Below, one piece after another: positions 1 through 11,103 of a DNA stretch of 64,000 nt. Each line of letters opens with the position of its first letter. Position 1 is the stretch's first letter. The position numbers and the translations under genes were made by a program. This stretch comes from Steroidobacteraceae bacterium (GTDB lineage Bacteria; Pseudomonadota; Gammaproteobacteria; Steroidobacterales; Steroidobacteraceae), in assembly GCA_027531255.1 (NCBI GenBank), contig JAPZRU010000005.1, positions 1 to 64,000 of the forward strand, in the 5' to 3' direction. Under the pieces are notes generated by a model. That model saw only the letters and a program-made list of their open reading frames with translations, had not been told where the DNA came from and ran no database searches.

Positions 1-92
1 GCCCGCCGGCGCGCCACCCCCCCCCCCCCGGGGGGGGGGGGGGCGGGGGGGGGGGGGGGGGCCCCGCGGCCCGCCCCCCCCCCCCCCCCCCC
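1..92. repeat. C/G homopolymer tract at window start
   Basis: A run of 13 C (17-29) is followed directly by G runs (30-43 and 45-61) and then 19 C (74-92). The block is low complexity and could fold back on itself. Nothing coding is visible. Such tracts often appear at contig ends as read or assembly artefacts, so the sequence here should not be trusted base by base. Confidence 0.8.
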
Positions 93-102
93 GCGACCGG
101 CT

Positions 103-2496
<2,394 letters not shown>

Positions 2497-2760
2497 CGGC
2501 TGCTCCTGGTCGACCCGCTCGCGGCGGGCCTTGGCTGGTTGTGTCGAACCGTCGCGGACGGGGGTCCCGCGGCCGGCGCGCGCCGGGATCGTCGGCGGTG
2601 CCGGCAAGAGCTCGGGTTGCACGACTGCGACAGGCGCGGCGCGGCGCGATGCGACGCGTTGTCCCGGCCTGCGACCCCGCTGCGCCCCCCTCGGGCAACA
2701 GTCGGGCGCGGACGTAGTCCCGGACCGCGCCGGACGATAGCACCGCGCTTCTGTGTCATA

Positions 2761-2776
2761 CAACTCTTCTAGAAGA
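2761..2776 (-). promoter_or_regulatory. Putative GntR/HutC operator upstream of TonB receptor
   Basis: On the minus strand this reads TCTTCTAGAAGAGTTG. Its first 12 bases (2765-2776) form a perfect palindrome. Fifteen of the 16 bases match a site at 15339-15354 between gntR and suyA. HutC-type GntR proteins commonly bind palindromes centred on TCTAGA or TATAGA, which fits. It implies control of the receptor by the regulator at 14528-15289. The distance to the receptor start would give a long leader of about 265 bases, in which I see no other feature. Confidence 0.55.
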
Positions 2777-2961
2777 CCCTCGTGTCGCAGCAGTGCAACA
2801 TTCGGAGACCGCCCCGTCTGTGCCCGTGCTGCCGCATGCGCCAGGAGGCAGGGCACGCAGTGTCACGCGCCGGTCCGTGACCCGCAGCCTGACGCGCTGC
2901 ACCGTGGCGCGCCACGAACCGATCGCTGGGGCGCGCGCTCCGCGCGCGATGCCCCCATCCG

Positions 2962-2993
2962 GTTATCAGGCGATAACGGGAAAGCTTTTCCCG
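2962..2993 (+). promoter_or_regulatory. Two adjacent inverted repeats upstream of cysJ
   Basis: GTTATC-AGGC-GATAAC (2962-2977) is followed, sharing one base, by CGGGAAA-GCT-TTTCCCG (2977-2993). They end 52 bases before the cysJ ATG in an otherwise GC-rich gap. The first repeat carries ATAAC-type half sites like those reported for CysB-family LysR regulators, and it contains a T-N11-A pattern. The second may be part of the same operator. The rest of the gap 2777-3045 shows no gene. Confidence 0.4.
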
Positions 2994-3045
2994 CGCTTCG
3001 CGCGCCTACCTACGATCCGTGCTCGCCCACCGCATCGGATCTCCC

Positions 3046-4908
3046 ATGAGCGCTGCCAGCCCGTTGCCCGCCGCCCCGCTGCTGCTCGATCCGGAGCGTG
3101 CGCAGCGCCTGGACGCGCTGGTCGCGGATCTCGACCCGCTCGCGCTGGCCTACGTCAGCGGCTACGCCGCCGCGCTCGCGGCGGAACGCTCGCGGGCGAC
3201 CCGGCTCGGCGCGGCCGTGCAGGCCGCCCTGCCCTCAGCGGCTCCCGCGGCGCGCGCCGAACCGGTACCGGTCGCCACAGTCCTCTACGCCTCGCAGACC
3301 GGCAACGGTCGGCGCGTGGCCGAACGGCTCGGCCGCGAACTCGAGGCCGCCGGCGTCGCGGCGCGCGTGGTCTCGGCCGCCGACTTCGCGCCGAAGCACC
3401 TCGCCGACGAGCGCACGCTCTACGCCGTCGTCAGCACGCACGGGGACGGCGAGCCGCCCGACGACGCGCGCGCGCTGTTCGACCTGCTCGCGGGCCGCCG
3501 CGCGCCGAAGCTGCCGAATCTCGCGTTCGCGGTCCTCGCGCTCGGCGACTCGAGCTACCCGAAGTTCTGCGCGACCGGCCGCTGGCTCGACGAGCGGCTC
3601 GCGGAACTGGGCGCGCGACGCCTTCAGGAGCGGGTCGAGTGCGACGTGGACCTCGAACCGAAGGCGGGTCCGTGGGTGACGCAGGCCATCGCCGCGGCCC
3701 GCGCGACGCTCGCCGAGCATGCGCGCCCCGAGCCCGTCGGAGCCCTCGCACCACGCATCGCGGTCGTCACGCCGCTGCGCCCCGCCTCGGTCGCAGCCAC
3801 CCGCGAACAGCCCGGCGAGGCGGAGGTCCTGGCCAACCAGCGCATCACCGCGCGGGGCGCGGAACGCGATGTGCGGCACCTGGAGCTCGCGCTGCCGGAA
3901 GGGCGTCTCGACTACGAGCCCGGTGACGCGCTCGGCCTGCGCATCGAGAACTCGCCCACGAGCGTCGAGCGAGTGCTCGAACTGGTCCGCCTCGACGCGG
4001 GCACGACGGTCACCCTCGACGGCGCGACCGCACCGCTCGCCGAGTGGCTGACGAAGCGTCGCGAAGTCACGCGCGTGGCGCGCGGCCTCGTCGAGCAACT
4101 CGCGCGCCGTACCGGCGACCCGGAGCTCGCGCGGTGGCTGACTCCCGAGGGCGGCGAGTCGCTGCGCCGCGCCCTCAAGGAACTGCAGGTCGCGGACCTG
4201 CTGAAGCGCTGGCCCGCCGACTGGGACGCAGACTCGCTCGTGGCTGCGCTGCACCCGCTGTCGCCGCGTCTCTACTCCATCGCGTCGAGCCGCCGCGCGG
4301 TCGGCGACGAGGCGCACCTGACGATAGCCCTCCTCGAGGCCGAGCGCGACGGCGAGCGCCGCACCGGCGCCGCTTCCGCGCACGTCGCGGCGCTCGCGGC
4401 CGGCGACCGCGTGAAGGCCTACGTCGAGCCCAATCCGCGCTTCCGCCTGCCGGCCGACGGCCACCGCGACGTGATCATGATCGGCCCGGGCACCGGCGTC
4501 GCGCCGTTCCGCGGCTTCCTGCAGGCGCGCGTCGCGGACGGCGCGCGCGGCCGGCACTGGCTGTTCTACGGCGGGCGCCACCTCGACTCGGACTTCCTGT
4601 ACCAGCTCGAGTGGCTCGAGGCGCTCAGGAAGAAGCAGCTGCACCGGCTGGACGTCGCGTTCTCGCGCGACCAGGCGGAGAAGGTCTACGTGCAGCACCG
4701 CATCCGCGAGCACGGCGCCGAGTTCTGGCGCTGGCTCGAGGCGGGCGCGCACGTCTACGTCTGCGGCGACGCCGAGCGGATGGCGCCGGACGTCCACGCC
4801 GCGCTGCTCGACGTGATCGCGACCCACGGCGGCCGCGACGCCGAGGGCGCGCGCGAGTACGTCGCCGAGCTGACCGCGCAGAAGCGCTACGCCCGCGACG
4901 TCTACTGA
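3046..4908 (+). CDS. cysJ: Sulfite reductase [NADPH] flavoprotein alpha-component
   Basis: CysJ passes electrons from NADPH through FAD and FMN to the CysI hemoprotein, which reduces sulfite to sulfide. The 620-residue length is close to the family norm. The N-terminal flavodoxin domain carries SQTGNGRRVAERL (about residues 82-96). The FAD site RLYSIASS and the NADPH site GPGTGVAPFRGFLQ follow, and the protein ends in the typical RDVY. ATG 3046 is preferred over an in-frame ATG-free extension because the family begins shortly before the flavodoxin domain. cysI and cysG follow on the same strand, so the three probably form one transcript. A possible operator is at 2962-2993. Confidence 0.95.
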   Translation: MSAASPLPAAPLLLDPERAQRLDALVADLDPLALAYVSGYAAALAAERSRATRLGAAVQAALPSAAPAARAEPVPVATVLYASQTGNGRRVAERLGRELEAAGVAARVVSAADFAPKHLADERTLYAVVSTHGDGEPPDDARALFDLLAGRRAPKLPNLAFAVLALGDSSYPKFCATGRWLDERLAELGARRLQERVECDVDLEPKAGPWVTQAIAAARATLAEHARPEPVGALAPRIAVVTPLRPASVAATREQPGEAEVLANQRITARGAERDVRHLELALPEGRLDYEPGDALGLRIENSPTSVERVLELVRLDAGTTVTLDGATAPLAEWLTKRREVTRVARGLVEQLARRTGDPELARWLTPEGGESLRRALKELQVADLLKRWPADWDADSLVAALHPLSPRLYSIASSRRAVGDEAHLTIALLEAERDGERRTGAASAHVAALAAGDRVKAYVEPNPRFRLPADGHRDVIMIGPGTGVAPFRGFLQARVADGARGRHWLFYGGRHLDSDFLYQLEWLEALRKKQLHRLDVAFSRDQAEKVYVQHRIREHGAEFWRWLEAGAHVYVCGDAERMAPDVHAALLDVIATHGGRDAEGAREYVAELTAQKRYARDVY

Positions 4909-4965
4909 ATCGAGCGCGGCGCGCCGCGCCGCGCCGCCGTCGGCCCACCGGGACTCCCACGCTGC

Positions 4966-6666
4966 ATGTCCGACCACTCCCCCGTCGAGAAGATCAAGTC
5001 CGAGAGTCGCGGTCTGCGCGGCACGCTGGCCGACAGCCTCGTCGATCCCCACTCCGGCAGCCTGCGCGAGACCGACCAGCAGCTGCTGCGGCTGCACGGC
5101 AGCTACCAGCAGGACGACCGCGACCTGCGCGAGGAACGCCGGCTGCAGAAGCTCGAGCCGCAGTGGCGCTTCATGGTGCGGGTGCGACTGCCGGGCGGCG
5201 TGGCGACGCCGGCGCAGTGGCGCGCGCTCGACGCGATCGCGCGCGAGCACGCGAACGGCACGCTGCGGCTGACGACCCGCCAGACGTTCCAGTTCCACGG
5301 CATCGCGAAGCGCGACCTCAAGGCGTCCATGCAGGCGATGAACGCCGCGCTGATGGACACGATCGCCACCTGCGGCGACGTCAACCGCAACGTGATGGCG
5401 AGCTCGAACCTCGTCGAGTCGCCGGCGCACCTCGAGGTCGCGCGGCTCGCCGCGGCGCTCTCCGAGCACCTGCTGCCGAAGACGCGCGCTTACCACGAGA
5501 TCTGGCTCGACGGCGAGAAGCTGGTCGGCGAACCCGAGCCCGAGCCGATCTACGGCCGCACGTTCCTGCCGCGCAAGTTCAAGGCCGGCATCGCCGTGCC
5601 GCCGACCAACGACGTCGACGTCTACTCGCAGGATCTCGGGTTCGTGGCCATCGTCGAGCCCGGCCCGTCCGGGACGACCGCCGACGGCACGCTCGCCGGC
5701 TTCAACCTGCTGGTGGGCGGCGGCATGGGGGCGACGCACGGCGACCCGAACACGTACCCCCGCCTCGCCGACGTCGCGGGCTACTTCGCGAAGGAGCACC
5801 TGCTGGCGATCGCCGAGGCGGTCGTCACCACGCAGCGCGACCACGGCGACCGCACGAACCGCAAGCACGCGCGGCTCAAGTACACCGTCGAGGACCTCGG
5901 GCTCGCCCGCTTCGTCGGCGAGGTCGAGAAGCGCGCGGGCGTGGAGCTCGAACCCGCGCGGCCGTTCGCGTTCGACTCGAACGGCGACCGCTACGGCTGG
6001 CTGCGCGGCCACGACGGGCGCTGGCACCGCACGCTGCGGATCCCGGCGGGCCGGATCGCCGACCGCGACGGGCAGCCGTGGCTGACGGGCCTGCGCGAGA
6101 TCGCCAGGATCCACTCCGGCGATTTCCGCATGACGCCGAACCAGAACGTCACGCTCGCGGGCGTGCCCGAGGCCGAGCGCGCGCGGCTCGACGCGCTGAT
6201 CGCCGAGTACCGGCTCGACGCCGCCGAGCGCGGCTCGGCTCTGAAGCGCGACGCGCTCGCGTGCGTCGCGCTGCCCACCTGCCCGCTCGCGATGGCCGAA
6301 GCCGAGCGCTACCTGCCGACGCTGCTCGACCGCGTCGAAGCGCTGCAGGCGAGGCACGGGCTCGGCGGCGAGCCGCTGATCCTGCGGATCACCGGCTGCC
6401 CGAACGGCTGCGCGAGACCGTATCTCGCCGAGATCGCGCTCGTCGGCAAGGCGCCCGGTCGCTACAACCTGCACCTCGGCGGGGATGCGCGCGGGCAGCG
6501 GCTGAACGTGCTCCACCGCGAGAACGTGGACGAGGCCGGCTTCCTCGCAGTGCTCGACGAGCTGTTCGCCGCCTGGGCTGCGGACCGTGTACCCGGCGAA
6601 CGCTTCGGCGACTTCCTGTGGCGCACCGGCCGGATCGCGACGCCGGTCCGCGCACGGTCGTCCTGA
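4966..6666 (+). CDS. cysI: Sulfite reductase hemoprotein beta-component
   Basis: CysI carries siroheme and a [4Fe-4S] cluster and performs the six-electron reduction of sulfite to sulfide. The 566-residue length is typical. The cluster ligands are visible as C433-x5-C439 and C478-x3-C482 (motifs CVALPTC and GCPNGC), almost at the E. coli positions. The substrate-pocket segment [11 protein letters not shown] is also present. It lies 57 bases after cysJ, with siroheme synthase next. Besides ordinary sulfur assimilation, it may use sulfite released by the SuyAB sulfo-lyase encoded about 9 kb away; that link is inference. Confidence 0.96.
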   Translation: MSDHSPVEKIKSESRGLRGTLADSLVDPHSGSLRETDQQLLRLHGSYQQDDRDLREERRLQKLEPQWRFMVRVRLPGGVATPAQWRALDAIAREHANGTLRLTTRQTFQFHGIAKRDLKASMQAMNAALMDTIATCGDVNRNVMASSNLVESPAHLEVARLAAALSEHLLPKTRAYHEIWLDGEKLVGEPEPEPIYGRTFLPRKFKAGIAVPPTNDVDVYSQDLGFVAIVEPGPSGTTADGTLAGFNLLVGGGMGATHGDPNTYPRLADVAGYFAKEHLLAIAEAVVTTQRDHGDRTNRKHARLKYTVEDLGLARFVGEVEKRAGVELEPARPFAFDSNGDRYGWLRGHDGRWHRTLRIPAGRIADRDGQPWLTGLREIARIHSGDFRMTPNQNVTLAGVPEAERARLDALIAEYRLDAAERGSALKRDALACVALPTCPLAMAEAERYLPTLLDRVEALQARHGLGGEPLILRITGCPNGCARPYLAEIALVGKAPGRYNLHLGGDARGQRLNVLHRENVDEAGFLAVLDELFAAWAADRVPGERFGDFLWRTGRIATPVRARSS

Positions 6667-6725
6667 CGCGCTCCGGCGCCATCGCACGCCGCCCCGCGCC
6701 ACCTCCCGCAAGCTCCCCGTCCGCC

Positions 6726-8183
6726 ATGCGCTACTTCCCGCTGTTCCTCGACCTGCGCGGCCGCACCGTCGTGATCGTCGGCGGCGGCACGATCGCCGAG
6801 CGCAAGCTCGACCTGGTCCGCGAGGCCGGACCCCGGCTCGTGGTCGTGGCCCCGCACGTCACGCCGCGTCTCGCCCGCCTGGCCGCAAACGGCGCCCTCG
6901 AGCACCGCGCGCGGGCGTTCGAGCCCGCGGACCTCGACGGCGCGCGGTTCGTGATCGCCGCCACCGACGACCGCGACGTCAACCGCACGGTGGCCGACGC
7001 GGCGGAGGCCCGCGGGATCCCGGCCAACGTCGTCGACGACCTCGAGCTCGCGACCGCGATCCTGCCGGCGGTCGTCGACCGCTCCCCGATCGTGGTGGCG
7101 ATTTCGACGCAGGGCACGACGCCCGCGCTGGCGCGTCACGTGCGCGAGCGCGTCGAATCGCTCGTCGACGAATCGTTCGGGCGTCTCGCGGCCTTCTGCG
7201 AGCGCTGGCGCGGCACGATCAAGGCGCGGGTCGCCGACCTCGGCGCGCGCCGGCGCCTCTATGACGAGCTGCTGCGCGGCCCGGTCGCCGAGCTCGTGCG
7301 CCGCCGGCGCGAACCCGAGGCCGACGCGCTGCTCGCCGACGCGCTCGACTGCGCCGACCAGGACGCCCGGGTCGCGCTGCGACCGCGCGGCTCCGTCGTC
7401 CTGGTCGGCGCAGGCCCGGGCGACCCCGGCCTGCTGACGCTGAACGCGCTGCGCGCGCTGCAGTCGGCGGACGTCGTGCTCCACGACCGTCTCGTGTCGG
7501 CCGAGATCCTGCGGCTGGCGCGACGCGAGGCGGAACTGGTCGAGGTCGGCAAGAGCGGCGACAAGTCCCGCGGGCACAGCGTCACGCAGACACGGATCCA
7601 CGAACTGCTGATCGAACACGCGCGCGCCGGCCGCCGAGTGGTCCGGCTGAAGGGCGGCGATCCGTTCGTGTTCGGTCGGGGTGGCGAGGAACTCGAGGCG
7701 CTCCGCGCTGCCGGCATCGAGTTCGAGGTGGTGCCGGGCGTCACCGCGGCGTTGGCCTGCGGCGCCTACGCGGGCATCCCGCTGACGCACCGCGAGCACT
7801 CCGGATCTCTGCGGATCGTCACCGCGCACTGCCGCGAGTCGATCGACGCGACCGACTGGAAGGGTCTCGCGGACGCACGCGAAACCCTCGCGGTCTACAT
7901 GGGCGTCGCGCTGCTCGGCACGCTGACGCGCGAACTGATCCGCCACGGCCGCTCGCCCGCGACGCCGATCGCGCTGATCGAGAACGGCAGCCGGCCGGAC
8001 CAGCGGGTCTTCGTCGGTACGCTCCGCGAGGCCGAGGCGCTCGCGAGCCGCGAGCGGATCGGCTCGCCGGCGCTGCTGGTCGTCGGCGACGTGGCCACCT
8101 GCGCGACGCGGCTCCATTGGTTCGGCGCCCCTCCGGTCGGCGCGGCGGCGCCGGTCGGCGTGCCCGCGCGCTCCGCAGCCTGA
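6726..8183 (+). CDS. cysG: Siroheme synthase (precorrin-2 dehydrogenase/ferrochelatase and SUMT fusion)
   Basis: CysG makes siroheme, the cofactor of CysI, from uroporphyrinogen III. The 485-residue protein has both expected modules. The N-terminal NAD-binding dehydrogenase/ferrochelatase part begins with VVIVGGGTIAERK (about 14-26). The C-terminal methyltransferase part starts near residue 217 with VVLVGAGPGDPGLLTL and contains VVRLKGGDPFVFGRG and VVPGVTAA. It is 59 bases downstream of cysI on the same strand, which completes a self-sufficient sulfite-reduction cassette. Confidence 0.95.
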   Translation: MRYFPLFLDLRGRTVVIVGGGTIAERKLDLVREAGPRLVVVAPHVTPRLARLAANGALEHRARAFEPADLDGARFVIAATDDRDVNRTVADAAEARGIPANVVDDLELATAILPAVVDRSPIVVAISTQGTTPALARHVRERVESLVDESFGRLAAFCERWRGTIKARVADLGARRRLYDELLRGPVAELVRRRREPEADALLADALDCADQDARVALRPRGSVVLVGAGPGDPGLLTLNALRALQSADVVLHDRLVSAEILRLARREAELVEVGKSGDKSRGHSVTQTRIHELLIEHARAGRRVVRLKGGDPFVFGRGGEELEALRAAGIEFEVVPGVTAALACGAYAGIPLTHREHSGSLRIVTAHCRESIDATDWKGLADARETLAVYMGVALLGTLTRELIRHGRSPATPIALIENGSRPDQRVFVGTLREAEALASRERIGSPALLVVGDVATCATRLHWFGAPPVGAAAPVGVPARSAA

Positions 8184-8276
8184 CGCAATCGCCGCCGCGC
8201 GCTATTCTCGGGCGCGAGCTCCGCTGCGCACGGGGCGCACGGAGCCGGCGCGGCCAGGGGGGGCGGCGTACCGGCC

Positions 8277-8836
8277 GTGCCGGGAACCGCGATGGCCGCC
8301 GTCGATGCCGACCTGCCGGGACTCCGCGAGCTGCGCGCGGGCGTGGAGCGACTGCGCAGCCTCGCCACGGGCCGCGACCCTCGCACCGGGGCGCACGAGC
8401 GCCGGGTCGCGCGCGTTTCGGTCGCGATCGGTCGTCTGCTCGAGCTCCCGCCGATCCGCCTCGCCGTGCTCGACCTCGCGGCGGGCATCCACGACTTCGG
8501 CAAGCTGCAGGTGCCGAGGGAGATCCTGCACAAGCAGGGGCCGCTGACCGACGAGGAGCGCGTGATCGTGCGCCGCCATGCGCAGCACGGCCACGACGCG
8601 CTCGCGCTGCTGCGGTCGACGTTCCCGATCGCCGAGATCGTGCAGCAGCACCACGAGCGGGTCGACGGCCGCGGCTACCCGCGGGGGCTGGTGGGCCGCG
8701 ACCTCCACCTCGAGTCGAGGATTCTCTCGGTGGCCGACGTCTACGACGCGATGGCTTCCGCCCGCTCGTACCGGCCGTCGCTCGGCGCGCCGGACGTCAC
8801 GGCGCCCTGCCCGCGCCGCGGTCGTTGCAGCGATGA
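8277..8836 (+). pseudogene. HD-GYP domain c-di-GMP phosphodiesterase, 3' end damaged
   Basis: The frame from 8277 encodes a recognisable HD-GYP domain: an early HERR helix, GIHDFGK, the HHERVDGRGYP signature and VADVYDAMASARSYRP. These carry the metal ligands expected for c-di-GMP hydrolysis. After about 8805 the sequence no longer resembles the family, and this frame stays open far into the oppositely oriented GH31 gene. A shift to another frame would reach a TGA at 8834-8836, which I use as the end. The last helices of the domain seem lost through an indel or deletion. ATG 8292 is an alternative start. Product is probably nonfunctional, or the sequence contains an assembly error. Confidence 0.6.
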
Positions 8837-8909
8837 ACGCTGCCGCCAACGTCGACGTACCCGGGCGCGGTGGGGTCGCCTGCTCGGGGAGACCGTCCGC
8901 GACGCGCGT

Positions 8910-11090
8910 TCAGGCCGCGCGCCACGTCTCCGCGATGCGCGCGGTGCCACCGAGTTCGCCGGTATGCCGGACGGCGGGGCCGAGCGGAATCTCCGCTCCG
9001 GCCCGGGCGAACACCGCGGTCTCGTGCAGCGCAAGCTCGAACCGGTGCACGCGGCCGCCCTCGTAGCGCGGGCCGCCCTCCGGGAAGCGCACCCAGCCGC
9101 CGGGCACGGCCGGCAGGTAGGCCTCGACGACGCCCTCGGGATTCGTGCACGGCGCGACCAGCAGGTCGTCGCCGCACATGAACTGGTTCTCGAAGGCCCA
9201 GGCGGCGCGGTCGTCCGGGAACGCCAGCACCATCGCACGCTGCACCGGCAGGCCGGTGGCGGCGGCCTGCTCGCAGGCGCGGTGCAGGTAGGGCAACAGC
9301 CGATAACGCCGTTCGAGCGCCGCGCCCGCGGCGCGCTCCGCCTCGGCTCCGTACGACCACGGCTCGCGCGGACCGATGCCGTGCAGGCGCATGTGCGCCG
9401 AGTACACGGAGGCCTGCGCCCAGCGCACGTAGAGCAGCGGATCGCGCTGATCGCCGTAGAAGCCGCCGACGTCGGTCGCGTAGTACGGCGCGCCGGTCAG
9501 GCCCCAGCTCAGGCCGCCGCGCAGGTTCGCGGAGAGGCCGCCCCAGTCGGCCTGAGGATCGCCGCCCCACTGCGAGGGATAGCGCTGCTGGGACGACCAC
9601 GCGGCGCGGGAGAACAGGAACGCGCCGTGCTTCGACCAGCGCTCCGCCGCCTCGTAGACGCAGCGGTTGTAGAGCAGTGCGTAGACGTTGTGGAGCGCAT
9701 CGCCCGTCGCGCCGTCGTGCGCGACCATGAAGTCCTCGACCTGCTCGGCGAAGTCGGCCTTGATCATGTCGACGCCGAGCTCGAACAGCTCGCGGTGCCG
9801 GTCGCGCCACCAGGCGTAGGCTTCGGGGTGCGTGAAGTCGAGCAGTCCGGAGTCCGGCAGCGGCGTCAGCACCTTGCCGAACGGCTCGAGGTCCCACGCG
9901 TAGCGGTACGGCTGCCCGGTTCGCGCGTCCTTCAGGAGCCAGCCCTTCGCCGCCAGTTCCGCGTGCAGCGCGTTCTGCACGGAGATCAGCGGGTACTCCC
10001 AGACGCAGATCCTGAAGTCGAGCGCCTTCAGCGCGTCGATCGTGGGCTTCGGGTCCGGGTAGCGCTTCGGGCACCACTCGAACGCGAAGCGCGTGTCGGT
10101 GTCCTGCCACGCGCGGCCGTCGAACGTGATCGTGTCGCAGGGCATCCCCTTGGCACGGACCTCGCGCGCGACCGCCAGGATCTCGTCGGCCGTGCGGTAG
10201 TAGGCCTTCGACAGGATCACGCCGAGGCTCCAGAGCGGCGGCACCGGCGCGCGGCCCGTCAGTGCGGTGTACTGCGCCAGCTGCTCCGCGCCGGTCGCCC
10301 CGGTGAACAGGAACAGGTCGAGCGCGGGCTCCTGCACGTGCAGCACGTAGGCGCGCTGCGACCACGGTGCATGGCCGACGCCGTGGGTGACCGGCGCGAC
10401 CGTGTGCACGAAGCAGCCCCAGCCGTCGGGGCTCCACGCGTAGGGCGCGTTCTTGTAGCTCCACTCGCCGTTCACGCCGAGCGCGTCGCGGTTGTAGGAG
10501 CGCACGAGTTCGCCGCGATGGTCCAGCCGGCCCCACTTCTCGCCGAGGCCGTAGACGCGCGTGTCCGGACCGAGATCGAGCGAGACCAGCCAGCCGTCGG
10601 CCAGGCGCGCGAACGGCGGCACGCGGAAGCGGCGCACGAAATGCCCGTCGGTCGGCGAGGACTGCACGCGCCGACCGCCGCGCGTCAGCACGAAGCACAG
10701 TGGCGCATGGCCGATCACGAGCTCGAGATCGCCGGCGCTCACGCGCGTGGCCGGTGACGGCTCGGGAGCGCCGCTCGCATGTGCCACGGTCGTCTCGGCC
10801 AGGAGGCACGGCAGCGCCACGGGATCGGCGACGAGCATGCCGTAGGCCTCGGGCGCCGGCCCGGCCGCCGCCGGGCGCGGGTCATCCGCCGCGAGCCGCA
10901 GGCGCACGCCGAACGCGTGCAGCGTGACCCGGAGCGTACCGCCGCTCGTCGGCACGACGACCGTTTCGCCGTCGAGCCGCGGCGCGTCGCCGACCTCGAC
11001 CGGAGGCACCCGGCCCCACACCGGCGACTCGGCGTCGTGCAGCCGCACGGCCGGCCTCGCCGGCGCCCTTCCTATCACGCTGCCCGTCAT
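8910..11090 (-). CDS. GH31 alpha-glycosidase, candidate sulfoquinovosidase
   Basis: This 726-residue retaining alpha-glycosidase belongs to glycoside hydrolase family 31. The nucleophile is D446 in MIKADFAE and the acid/base is D511 in QWGGDP. ATG 11090 is preferred because GGAG sits 7 bases upstream and it clears the previous stop by 13 bases. It is last in the operon of sulfofructose kinase, aldolase and isomerase, so release of sulfoquinovose from its glycerol glycoside is the likely role. By alignment from memory with E. coli YihQ, R334 matches the sulfonate-binding Arg, but the positions of the YihQ Trp and Tyr hold F337 and F544. Overall the catalytic region looks closer to alpha-xylosidase YicI. 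It has no clear signal peptide, so it is probably cytoplasmic. Confidence 0.9.
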   Translation of the reverse strand: MTGSVIGRAPARPAVRLHDAESPVWGRVPPVEVGDAPRLDGETVVVPTSGGTLRVTLHAFGVRLRLAADDPRPAAAGPAPEAYGMLVADPVALPCLLAETTVAHASGAPEPSPATRVSAGDLELVIGHAPLCFVLTRGGRRVQSSPTDGHFVRRFRVPPFARLADGWLVSLDLGPDTRVYGLGEKWGRLDHRGELVRSYNRDALGVNGEWSYKNAPYAWSPDGWGCFVHTVAPVTHGVGHAPWSQRAYVLHVQEPALDLFLFTGATGAEQLAQYTALTGRAPVPPLWSLGVILSKAYYRTADEILAVAREVRAKGMPCDTITFDGRAWQDTDTRFAFEWCPKRYPDPKPTIDALKALDFRICVWEYPLISVQNALHAELAAKGWLLKDARTGQPYRYAWDLEPFGKVLTPLPDSGLLDFTHPEAYAWWRDRHRELFELGVDMIKADFAEQVEDFMVAHDGATGDALHNVYALLYNRCVYEAAERWSKHGAFLFSRAAWSSQQRYPSQWGGDPQADWGGLSANLRGGLSWGLTGAPYYATDVGGFYGDQRDPLLYVRWAQASVYSAHMRLHGIGPREPWSYGAEAERAAGAALERRYRLLPYLHRACEQAAATGLPVQRAMVLAFPDDRAAWAFENQFMCGDDLLVAPCTNPEGVVEAYLPAVPGGWVRFPEGGPRYEGGRVHRFELALHETAVFARAGAEIPLGPAVRHTGELGGTARIAETWRAA

Positions 11091-11103
11091 CGCGACGCTC
11101 CGC

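Noticed and set aside
3235-6711. Very long open frame on the minus strand across cysJ and cysI (similar ones at 19594-23205 and 49837-53259)
   Set aside because: These are antisense shadows caused by high GC; they are Arg/Ala-rich, show no domain, and lie over genes with strong family evidence.
8837-10757. Continuation of the HD-GYP frame through the glycosidase region as one 826-residue protein
   Set aside because: The part after about 8805 has no family similarity and is antisense to a clear GH31 gene with catalytic residues.
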